Positions 1-6,506 of a DNA stretch of 28,385 nucleotides are shown here, in pieces (the first letter of the stretch is position 1; every line of letters starts with the position of its first letter). This DNA is from CAYLPT01 sp964385645. GTDB taxonomy: Bacteria > Armatimonadota > Hebobacteria > Hebobacterales > Hebobacteraceae. The notes under the pieces are model-generated. The model ran no database searches and had not been told where the DNA came from. It was given only the letters and a program-made list of their open reading frames with translations. Both the position numbers and the translations under genes were made by a program. The stretch spans positions 1 through 28,385 of the forward strand of contig CAYLPT010000034.1 of the NCBI GenBank assembly GCA_964385645.1. The letters run 5' to 3'.

Positions 1-2
1 CC

Positions 3-758
3 TCAGAACCACAGGCTGAAGGTCAGCGGCCGCACCCGCCACACCCCATCCTCCCGCACCATCCACAGGTTCCCGTGCACCCGCCGCGGCATCAGCCGCA
101 CCAGCCGCAGCCTCACCACGAAGTCCACCCGCACCCCATCCAGGGTGGTCGGCCGGCCCTGCAGCTCCACCCGCGTCATCTGCACCCACCTGGGCGGCCG
201 CCGCGGCACCTCCCACCACCGAAACGTCAGCGCCTCCATCCGCTCCCAGTCGCCCCTGAGCCAGGCCGCGATGAACTGGCCCGCCGCCTCCCGCAGGCTG
301 GCCTCCTGCCGCCGGTCCGCGGGTGTCGGGCTCTCCTCGGGCAGGTCCGCCTCCGGCGGGAGCTCGTCGTACCAGTAGATCTGGCGCACCCGCCACGTCC
401 GCGCGCCCCCCTCCTCCACCAGCCGCAGCACCATCAGACCTTGCCTGGGCAGGCTGGGGTCCCTCATGCTCCCCTCGAACTCCACCCCGCCCACCCGCGA
501 GTCAACCCGCGGGTTGCGCAGCGTGGGCATCCTCGCGAACGGGCACGGCCCGTAGAGGTTCTCCGGCCGCCGAGGCAGCATGCGGCCGATGGCCTCCCGG
601 TCGTTGCGGCTGAAGGCGTCCAGGAACCGCTCCGCCGTCGCCGCCGCCTCCGGCGGCAGCGACACCGCCCCCGGGGCCGAGCTCCCGGCCCGCCCCTCGC
701 CCAGCGCCAGCGTCAGCGCCGCCAGCACCATCGCCGCTCTCGCCACCATGGTCCTCAT
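3..758 (-). CDS. Secreted protein with two NTF2-like repeats, function unknown
   Basis: About 251 residues with a TGA stop at the very edge of the window. The N-terminus (MRTMVARAAMVLAALTLALG) is a signal peptide, so the product is exported. The mature part contains two similar units. The first begins with AERFLDAFSRNDREAIGRML, the second with AGQFIAAWLRGDWERMEAL, and each is followed by beta-rich sequence ending in a Trp-containing strand (RTWRVRQIYWYDE; DGVWRVRPLTFSLWF). This helix-then-sheet pattern is that of NTF2/SnoaL-like folds and suggests an internal duplication. No catalytic residues can be assigned. The start is uncertain: ATG at 758 has an AGG five bases upstream, an in-frame GTG lies at 764 and a further ATG at 749. 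It is divergent from the HlyD-type gene. Confidence 0.75.
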   Translation of the reverse strand: MRTMVARAAMVLAALTLALGEGRAGSSAPGAVSLPPEAAATAERFLDAFSRNDREAIGRMLPRRPENLYGPCPFARMPTLRNPRVDSRVGGVEFEGSMRDPSLPRQGLMVLRLVEEGGARTWRVRQIYWYDELPPEADLPEESPTPADRRQEASLREAAGQFIAAWLRGDWERMEALTFRWWEVPRRPPRWVQMTRVELQGRPTTLDGVRVDFVVRLRLVRLMPRRVHGNLWMVREDGVWRVRPLTFSLWF

Positions 759-831
759 GTCCACCTATGGTACCCGCTTCCCCGCGCCCTTATCGCTCCC
801 CTCCTCTGGTGAGTCCGCAGGCGCGGCGCGC

Positions 832-860
832 TTGGAGGAGAAGGAGAACGCGGGGATAAG
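832..860 (+). promoter_or_regulatory. Weak candidate promoter for the HlyD-type gene
   Basis: TTGGAG (832-837), a 17-base spacer and GATAAG (855-860). Both hexamers are imperfect. It would give a leader of about 160 bases containing the hairpin at 944-966. This is a by-eye match only. Confidence 0.3.
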
Positions 861-943
861 ACTAACCCCCGGTGTAGAGGGCCCGCATCCGCCGGGCCGC
901 AATAGGCGAGCACGGCTCGCCCGCAGCTCGGGGCCGGTCTGCC

Positions 944-966
944 GGCCCGGGCGCCGCGCCCGGGCC
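944..966 (+). repeat. Perfect hairpin in the leader of the HlyD-type gene
   Basis: Ten-base inverted repeat GGCCCGGGCG / CGCCCGGGCC with a three-base loop, 60 bases upstream of the HlyD-type start codon. It has no T-tract, so it is not a classical terminator. It could be a regulatory stem, a pause site or simply a GC-rich palindrome. Confidence 0.5.
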
Positions 967-1025
967 CAGGGCCAGGGGCGCGCGACGCGTGCTGTGCTCG
1001 AGCCGCGTAGAGGGAGCAGTCTGCT

Positions 1026-2318
1026 ATGTCAACGACAACGCGGCCGGGGACACCGTCCCGGCCGCGCCGCAGGGAGAGGCGCCGGGGCCTCCAGTGGTGG
1101 CACGGCGTCCTCGCGATCACCATCCTCCTGGCGCTGGGCGGCATGGCCTGGGGCGGCTACGCGCTCTGGTTCGCCCTCACGCACGTCCGCGCCGTGAACT
1201 CCCACGTCGCCGGCCTGGTTGTGCACATCTCGGCCAAGACCGACACCCGCGTCAGCCAGGTCCTGGTGCGCACCGGCGATGAGGTCCGCCAGGGTCAGCC
1301 GGTCGCCGTCCTCGACAAGGCCGACCTCGAGGCCCAGGTTGAGCAGGCGAGGGCCAACCTGGAGGGGCAGGAGCGCGCCCTCGCCCGCGCCGAGAGGGAC
1401 CTCGAGCTCGCCATCCGAGAGGCCTCTGCCACCATCGAGGAGGCGGAGGCGCAGCTCGCCGCCGCCCACGCCCGGCTCGCGCAGGCGGAGGCCGAGCTGA
1501 TGCTCCGCGCCGAGCAGCAGCCGGACGAGGTCCGCTCCGCGCAGGCCGCGCTCGCCTCGGCCGAGTCCGAACTGCGTGATGCCGAGGCCACCCTCCGGCG
1601 CATGGAGCGGCTCCACGGCGAGGGCGCCATCTCCGAGCACGCCCTCGACCAGGCCCGCACCAGGGCCCAGGTCGCCCAGGCGGCCGTCGAGTCCGCCCAG
1701 GCCGCGCTCAAGCTCGCCCTCGCCCGCGACCACGAGAGCCGCATCCGCGAGCAGACCGTCGCCACCCGCGCCGCCGAGCAGAGACAGGCCCGCGCCAGCC
1801 TCGAGTCGGCCCGCACGCGGGAGAACGCCATCGCCCTCAAGGAGCAGGAGGTCCTGGCCCGTCGCGCCGATGTCGCCCGGGCCCGCGCCGCGCTCGAGGA
1901 GACGCTGACCCGCCTCGACGACACCGTCCTGCGCAGCCCCGTGGACGGCGTCGTCGTCCGCGGGCCGGGCCACTCCGTCAAGGACGGCGAGGTCGTCGTC
2001 AAGGGCATGCCCATCGTCACCGTCGTCGCCACTGACGTCCCCCTCTGGATCAGCGCCTCCATCTCCGAGCTCCACATCGGCCGCATCCGCGAAGGACAGC
2101 CGGCCCGCATCCGCATCCAGGCCTTCCCGAGGAAGTGGTTCCACGGCACCGTCGAGAAGATCGGGAAAGCCACCGAGATCGCGGCCGAGGGCCCGCAGAC
2201 CACCCCCTGGGTGCTTCAGCACATCCCGGTCAGGATCGCCTTCGACACCGAGGGCCTCGATGTCAAGCACGGGATGACCTGCCGCGTGTGGGTGGACACT
2301 CGGAACCGGGAGCGCTAG
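1026..2318 (+). CDS. HlyD/EmrA-family periplasmic membrane fusion protein
   Basis: 430 residues, probably the adaptor subunit of a tripartite or ABC/MFS efflux system anchored in the inner membrane. A basic N-terminus is followed by one membrane segment (about residues 27-50). Half of a lipoyl-like domain follows (VNSHVAGLVVHISAKTDTRV...GDEVRQGQPVAVLD, 57-97). A long Ala/Glu/Arg-rich coiled-coil hairpin spans about 100-290. The second lipoyl half (VLRSPVDGVVVRGPG) and a beta-barrel come last (LWISASISELHIGRIREGQPARIRI). Order and length match EmrA/HlyD proteins. The ATG at 1026 is preceded by AGAGGGAG. Neither a transporter (EmrB, ABC permease) nor an outer-membrane TolC-type gene lies next to it, so the partner must be elsewhere. 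Substrate unknown. Confidence 0.9.
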   Translation: MSTTTRPGTPSRPRRRERRRGLQWWHGVLAITILLALGGMAWGGYALWFALTHVRAVNSHVAGLVVHISAKTDTRVSQVLVRTGDEVRQGQPVAVLDKADLEAQVEQARANLEGQERALARAERDLELAIREASATIEEAEAQLAAAHARLAQAEAELMLRAEQQPDEVRSAQAALASAESELRDAEATLRRMERLHGEGAISEHALDQARTRAQVAQAAVESAQAALKLALARDHESRIREQTVATRAAEQRQARASLESARTRENAIALKEQEVLARRADVARARAALEETLTRLDDTVLRSPVDGVVVRGPGHSVKDGEVVVKGMPIVTVVATDVPLWISASISELHIGRIREGQPARIRIQAFPRKWFHGTVEKIGKATEIAAEGPQTTPWVLQHIPVRIAFDTEGLDVKHGMTCRVWVDTRNRER

Positions 2319-2357
2319 ACCAGGGCGCGCGTTCTCAGGTGCGCCGCTCTTCCCGTG

Positions 2358-2374
2358 GGGCAGGAGTCCTGCCC
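2358..2374 (+). terminator. Possible terminator hairpin after the HlyD-type gene
   Basis: GGGCAGG, a three-base loop and CCTGCCC form a perfect 7-bp stem 40 bases after the stop codon. There is no T-tract, so the call is tentative. Confidence 0.35.
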
Positions 2375-2493
2375 TGCCCCGGTACCCCGCGGGGGCGCTG
2401 TGCCCTGCGGCCGGGTCCGCGCCTTGAGCACGCCGGCCAGGCGGCGCGCATGCGGAGACATACGCGCGCTACAGGCGGGCGCGAGGCGATGGG

Positions 2494-2928
2494 CTAGATC
2501 GTGAACTCGATCACCGCCGAGACGCCGACTCCCTTCGCCCGCTCGGGGTTGCCGGTGACCCGGTCGCTGATGGTCGGCACGAGGATGCGGGGCCGGAAGC
2601 TGCCGATGCGCCCCTCCACCTGGAAGACCGCCTTCACCTCTCTGACGTTCTCCGGGTTGCCGACCACCTGCGCGGCGCCGATGTGGGCCCCGCGGCCCAC
2701 CGACAGGATGGGGACCACCTTGGTGGCGCCCCTCGCCGCGGCCTCGTGCTCGCCGAGGGAGCGGGTGATGAAGGTGTCAATCTGGTCGCCGTAGCGGGTG
2801 ACCAGCCAGCCGATCCCCGCGACCTTCACGATATCCCCCAAGGCGAGGGCGGAGGCGGCGCTGGCGAATCCCACCGCGAGCAGGCAGGCCAGCACCACGA
2901 CGGCGATGAGGCGGCTGCGCGTTCCCAT
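2494..2928 (-). CDS. Secreted hypothetical protein sharing a C-terminal domain with its upstream neighbour
   Basis: 144 residues. Residues 1-29 form a signal peptide (RLIAVVVLACLLAVGFASA). Residues 71-142 (VPILSVGRGAHIGAAQVVG...) align by eye with residues 167-240 of the gene immediately upstream (VPIFSLETEGLYLGAAQIAG...). Shared features are VPI-S, GAAQ, V-EVK/VEKVK, the VPTIS/PVSTIS strand and a terminal V-GVSV motif. The family is not one I can name; the alternating hydrophobic pattern suggests a beta-rich extracytoplasmic domain. The start codon has a strong GGAGG five bases upstream and the gene begins 15 bases after its partner's stop, so the two are an operon. Confidence 0.8.
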   Translation of the reverse strand: MGTRSRLIAVVVLACLLAVGFASAASALALGDIVKVAGIGWLVTRYGDQIDTFITRSLGEHEAAARGATKVVPILSVGRGAHIGAAQVVGNPENVREVKAVFQVEGRIGSFRPRILVPTISDRVTGNPERAKGVGVSAVIEFTI

Positions 2929-2943
2929 GTCTTCCTCCCTCCC

Positions 2944-3675
2944 CTAGAACCCGACGAGCCCGATGTCGCCAGTGGCCCACACACTCACTCCCTGCACCCG
3001 ATCGAGCCGGCTGAGGCTGATGGTGGACACGGGAATGTAGGCGTAGACCCGCCCGACATTCCGGAAGTTGAGCCGCAGCTCCGCGACCCCCTTCACCTTC
3101 TCGACCTGGCCGGTGGGGCCGGCGATCTGCGCGGCCCCGAGGTAGAGTCCCTCGGTCTCGAGGCTGAAGATCGGCACCCACTTCTGGGCCACGCCCGTCC
3201 AGTCGAGATCGAGCGGCTCGGCAGGGGCCTCCGCGGGCTCGGCCGCGGGCGCCTCCTCGGGCGCGATGGCGCGGATGATGTTGCCCCGCCAGACCTGCGC
3301 GAGGGCGGCCGTGCCGGCGCCGTGGGCGCTGGCCTCCGCCTCGGTGGCGGTGACGATGATGCGGTCGCCGATGAACAGCGCGTGGCCCCCGCTGACGGGG
3401 GCAACCTCAACGTCCTGGGGGACGAAGCCCGCTTCGGAAGCCGCGCGGAGGCGGCCAGCCACGATCTCCGCCCGCTCAACCGGCAGGTAGCCAGCGGCAG
3501 CGGTGCGCAGGACGATCACCGCGGTGTCGCCGATCAGCACCTCGCCAACGCGCTCCCCGTCGCGCTCCGCGCCGCGGAAGGAGATGGCGGCGGAGGAGAA
3601 GGCGGCGCCCGCCGTGAGGGCGGCCAGCAGAGCGACGGCAAGCAGAATGGGGGCCAACTTCACACGCCTGAGCAT
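2944..3675 (-). CDS. Secreted two-domain hypothetical protein, first gene of a paralogous pair
   Basis: 243 residues with a signal peptide (KLAPILLAVALLAALTAGAA). The N-terminal domain (about 34-137) has the pattern IVLRTAAAGYLPVERAEIVA ... GDRIIVTATEAEASAHG ... LAQVWRGNIIRAI. To my eye this resembles periplasmic N-terminal regions of some cyanobacterial MscS-like channels (low confidence). A Pro/Ala/Glu linker (138-155) leads to a C-terminal domain (167-240) homologous to the whole mature part of the downstream protein. The ATG at 3675 follows GGGAG at a spacing of 8 bases, and a TATAAT-type promoter lies just upstream. Both products should sit in the periplasm or on the surface. Function unknown. 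Confidence 0.8.
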   Translation of the reverse strand: MLRRVKLAPILLAVALLAALTAGAAFSSAAISFRGAERDGERVGEVLIGDTAVIVLRTAAAGYLPVERAEIVAGRLRAASEAGFVPQDVEVAPVSGGHALFIGDRIIVTATEAEASAHGAGTAALAQVWRGNIIRAIAPEEAPAAEPAEAPAEPLDLDWTGVAQKWVPIFSLETEGLYLGAAQIAGPTGQVEKVKGVAELRLNFRNVGRVYAYIPVSTISLSRLDRVQGVSVWATGDIGLVGF

Positions 3676-3713
3676 AAGCGTTCTCCCTTTGGCGCCACAT
3701 GCGCTCGGTGATC

Positions 3714-3741
3714 ATTATACCGGGCGCGGGCCAGAGGGCAA
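3714..3741 (-). promoter_or_regulatory. Sigma-70-type promoter of the paralogous secreted-protein pair
   Basis: Read on the minus strand, TTGCCC (3741-3736), a 16-base spacer and a perfect TATAAT (3719-3714). It lies 39 bases upstream of the ATG at 3675. Confidence 0.65.
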
Positions 3742-3832
3742 GTGCCCCACGGCCGGCGGCTGAGGCGCGCGCCCGACACGCCTCGGCGCGCGGCAGGGGG
3801 ACGCGCGGGGGGGGACGAATGGTCGCGCTGCC

Positions 3833-4537
3833 ATGCGCGAGCGAACGCAGCCCCGCGACATACCCTTCGCCGGACTCGCGCGGGAGACGCTGCCGAGGTA
3901 CCTGGCGCGGCCGCTGCGCGCCGGCGGCGGGAGCCGCCCCGCGCTGTTGCTGGTGGAAGACCAGGGCCGTCGGGCGGTCGTGAAGGACTACGCGGGCAGC
4001 GGCTGGCTCCTGCGGAGGCTGGTCGGCCCCTGGCTGATCGGGCGGGAGGCGCGCATCTACCGGGCGCTGGCCGGGACGCCGGGCGTGCCCCGCCTGCTCG
4101 GCCGACTCGACCGGCAAGCCCTGGTGCTGGAGCACATCCCCGGCCGGAGCTGCGCCGAATTCCCCGACGGCGCGCTGCCGGCGGCCTTCTTCGACCGGCT
4201 GCTGGAGGTGGTCAGGGGGATCCACGACCGCGGCGTCGTCCACTGTGATATCAAGAACCGCTCAAACATCGTGGTCGGGGATGATGGCTGGCCCTACATC
4301 GTGGACTTCGCCTCCGCGTTCTCGCGCGAGGGTCGCCTCGGGCCGGTGCGGCGATTTCTCTTCGAGCGCTTCCGGCTCGACGACCTGCGCGGCGTCATCA
4401 AGGCGCGCCTGTTCGTCGGGCAGCTCTGGAACGAGCCCGACGCGCGCTTCGCCTTCGCCCGCAGCCCCGCCGAGCGCCTCGTACGGGCACTCCGCGACGG
4501 CGGCCGCTGGCTGTTCCGCCTCCTCGCCGGCGGCTAG
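3833..4537 (+). CDS. Minimal Kdo/RIO-like protein or small-molecule kinase
   Basis: 234 residues with all core elements of a protein-kinase-like fold. A beta-3 lysine is in AVVKDY (K51), a helix-C glutamate in REARIYRAL (E72), and the catalytic loop is HCDIKNRSN (D139, K141, N145). The metal-binding aspartate is in VDFAS (D158) in place of DFG. The compact size and HCDIK loop resemble the lipopolysaccharide Kdo kinase/WaaP and RIO-related families rather than Hanks-type Ser/Thr kinases. No signal peptide or membrane segment is seen, so it is cytoplasmic. The substrate cannot be read from sequence. No clear ribosome-binding site precedes the ATG. Its stop overlaps that of the convergent J-like gene. 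Confidence 0.8.
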   Translation: MRERTQPRDIPFAGLARETLPRYLARPLRAGGGSRPALLLVEDQGRRAVVKDYAGSGWLLRRLVGPWLIGREARIYRALAGTPGVPRLLGRLDRQALVLEHIPGRSCAEFPDGALPAAFFDRLLEVVRGIHDRGVVHCDIKNRSNIVVGDDGWPYIVDFASAFSREGRLGPVRRFLFERFRLDDLRGVIKARLFVGQLWNEPDARFAFARSPAERLVRALRDGGRWLFRLLAGG

Positions 4538-5616
4538 TGCTCGAATACCCGCCGGCGAAGGCTCCCCAGCAGCCACCCCCACAGGAACCCGAAGAACACA
4601 AAGTTCCCCGCCAGGAAGGTGACCGCCATGCGCCGCTCCGGCGGCGAGACGACGATGAACGTGACGGTTACCAGCGCGCAGGCCAGCAGGGCGATGACCA
4701 CCGAGAGCGACAGGTGCTCATCGAGCCAGGCGACGATGGCATAGAAGACGAGGGCCGCCCAGAAGAACACCAGGCCCGGCAGCGCGATCAGCACGCCCAG
4801 GGGCGTGGTCTCCACGCCGAAGCCCATGACCTGATACGAGATCAGCTCGTCGTCCAGTGGGCCGATGACGGCGGTGGCGGCGAGCGCCAGGCCAAGCAGG
4901 AACCCGTTGGCGAGGGCGTTGTAGATCAGGTTCGGGGGAAGGAACAGCAGGCCGGGCTCCCCCCACGAGCGGCGCAGGTAGATGGTGCTGAGCTGGGTGA
5001 GCAGCAAGACCATGGCCACCAGGACATAAGCGCGAGCCGGGCGGTTGAGCGGGCTAGGGCGCTCGCGGCGGAAGCGCCGGGGGATCGCCCGCCCCTCCCG
5101 CAGGGCGGTGACCTCCTGCAGAAGCTGCCAATACCGGCGGTTGTTCGGCTCGAACTGGATGGCATAGTTGTACATGGTCAGGGCGTCGCCGTATTTGCCC
5201 TGCTCGCGGAAGATGTCGCCGAGCAACGCGTAGCCCTGCGCGTTCCGGCTGTCCTGCTTCACTGCGCCCCGCGCCAGCTCCACGGCCTCGTTGAGCTTGC
5301 GGCGCGCGTACGCCGCCTCCGCCTCGAGGAGGGTCAGCCTGGGTGCGGGGAGATCACCCAGCAGGTCGTCGGGCTCGGCCCGGCCGCGGCTCTCCCGCAG
5401 CCGACGGTCGTACTCGCGCCGCTCTGGGCCGGTCAGCACCAGGTAGGCGTTGGTCCAGCGGCGGAAGCGCTCGTCCCCCGGCAGCTCGCTGGTCGGGGTC
5501 TCCAGCCGGTAGCGCCGCAGGAGCTGCCGGTAGCGGGCGCGGACCTGGACCGGCGTCGCGCTGCGCGGCAGACCGAGGATGTCATATGCGTTCCGGGGCT
5601 GGCCGATCTTGAGCAT
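4534..5616 (-). CDS. Degenerate J-domain/TPR membrane protein
   Basis: 360 residues. Residues 9-72 are a J-like domain (AYDILGLPRSATPVQVRARY ... NAYLVLTGPERREYD), but the HPD tripeptide needed to stimulate Hsp70 ATPase is absent; the loop reads YRLETPTSE. About residues 94-166 hold two TPR-like helical hairpins (RKLNEAVELARGAVKQDSRN; GKYGDALTMYNYAIQFEPNN). After a basic linker come about five hydrophobic segments from residue 194 to the end (AYVLVAMVLLLTQLSTIYL first). The soluble part is therefore probably cytoplasmic and the C-terminal half embedded in the inner membrane. It may be a scaffold or assembly factor that no longer recruits DnaK. A TTGACG-17-TATACT promoter lies 13 bases upstream of the ATG, giving a nearly leaderless mRNA. 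Confidence 0.85.
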   Translation of the reverse strand: MLKIGQPRNAYDILGLPRSATPVQVRARYRQLLRRYRLETPTSELPGDERFRRWTNAYLVLTGPERREYDRRLRESRGRAEPDDLLGDLPAPRLTLLEAEAAYARRKLNEAVELARGAVKQDSRNAQGYALLGDIFREQGKYGDALTMYNYAIQFEPNNRRYWQLLQEVTALREGRAIPRRFRRERPSPLNRPARAYVLVAMVLLLTQLSTIYLRRSWGEPGLLFLPPNLIYNALANGFLLGLALAATAVIGPLDDELISYQVMGFGVETTPLGVLIALPGLVFFWAALVFYAIVAWLDEHLSLSVVIALLACALVTVTFIVVSPPERRMAVTFLAGNFVFFGFLWGWLLGSLRRRVFEH

Positions 5617-5637
5617 CGGTCTTCCGGGGAGTATAGT
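5609..5637 (+). promoter_or_regulatory. Promoter of the metallo-hydrolase gene, overlapping a divergent promoter
   Basis: TTGAGC (5609-5614), a 17-base spacer and TATAGT (5632-5637). The -10 hexamer overlaps the -10 of the divergent J-like gene. A start near 5644 would leave about 26 bases to the ATG at 5670. Confidence 0.55.
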
Positions 5638-5658
5638 GAGGGGCTGTCATCACGTCAA
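5630..5658 (-). promoter_or_regulatory. Promoter of the degenerate J-domain gene
   Basis: On the minus strand, TTGACG (5658-5653), a 17-base spacer and TATACT (5635-5630). Transcription would begin about 6 bases before the ATG at 5616, leaving almost no leader. Confidence 0.7.
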
Positions 5659-5669
5659 GGCTGGTGGGC

Positions 5670-6434
5670 ATGAACCGGATCGTCTTCCTCGGCACGGGGG
5701 GCGCGCGGGTGCTGGTGTTCAGGCAACTGCTGGCCTCCGGCGGGCTCTGGGTGGAGATGGGCGACACCCGGATCCATCTGGACCCGGGCCCGGGCGCGCT
5801 CGTGCAGGCGACAAAGCGCAAGCTCGATCCCACGAAGCTCGACGCCATCGTGCTCTCTCACCGCCACCTCGACCACGCCGCCGACGCGAACGTGATGATC
5901 GAGGCCATGACCACCGGCGGGCTCAACCGGCGCGGGATGGTGCTCGCGCCCCGGGATGCCTATGACGACGACCCCGTGATCCTGCGCTACCTGCGGGAGT
6001 ATGTGGCCGAGACGCACATCGTAGAGGAGGGAGGTGAGTACCGCGTCGGTCAGGTCACCGTCCGCGCCCCGGTGCGACACGACCACCCGGGGGAGGTGTA
6101 TGGCTTCGTGTTCGAGTCGCCCGGTTGCCGGTGGTCCTATGTGGCGGACACGCGCTACTTCCCGGGGCTGGCGGAGCACTACCGCGCCGAGGCGATGGTG
6201 CTGCACACGGTGCGCCTCGAGGAGAGCGACATCTACCACCTCAGCATCCCGGACGCACGCCGCATCATCTCCGCCGCTCGACCCCGCAAGGCCGTCATCA
6301 CACACTTCGGCATGACAGTCTGGCGGGCCAAGCCCTGGCTGGTGGCCGAGCGGCTCAGCGAGGACACGGGCGTGGAGGTCGTCGCGGCCCGGGACGGCAT
6401 GCGGTTCGAGCTTCCCTCCGCCGGTGAGGGGTAG
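5670..6434 (+). CDS. Metallo-beta-lactamase-fold hydrolase
   Basis: 254 residues from the ATG at 5670 (AAGG nine bases upstream); an in-frame GTG at 5664 is too close to that site. The fold's metal ligands are visible: SHRHLDHA (H64, H66, D68, H69), a histidine in RHDHPGE (137/139), the bridging aspartate in VADTRYF (D160) and ITHFGM (H212). The strand LGTGGARVLVFRQLLASGG at the N-terminus resembles RNase Z/PhnP-type members. It is presumably a cytoplasmic phosphodiesterase or esterase, but the substrate is not determined. It lies 72 bases upstream of pabB on the same strand and may be co-transcribed with the folate genes. Confidence 0.85.
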   Translation: MNRIVFLGTGGARVLVFRQLLASGGLWVEMGDTRIHLDPGPGALVQATKRKLDPTKLDAIVLSHRHLDHAADANVMIEAMTTGGLNRRGMVLAPRDAYDDDPVILRYLREYVAETHIVEEGGEYRVGQVTVRAPVRHDHPGEVYGFVFESPGCRWSYVADTRYFPGLAEHYRAEAMVLHTVRLEESDIYHLSIPDARRIISAARPRKAVITHFGMTVWRAKPWLVAERLSEDTGVEVVAARDGMRFELPSAGEG

Positions 6435-6506
6435 GCGCGGGCCGCGCTCTGGCAGGAGCGACGGCTCAAGACGTGGAATTCCGCCGCCGCTGCCAGGGGG
6501 CTGCGC

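Noticed and set aside
1029..2270. 413-codon open frame opposite the HlyD-type gene
   Set aside because: Gly/Asp/Leu-rich mirror of the coiled-coil coding sequence; no motif or ribosome-binding site.
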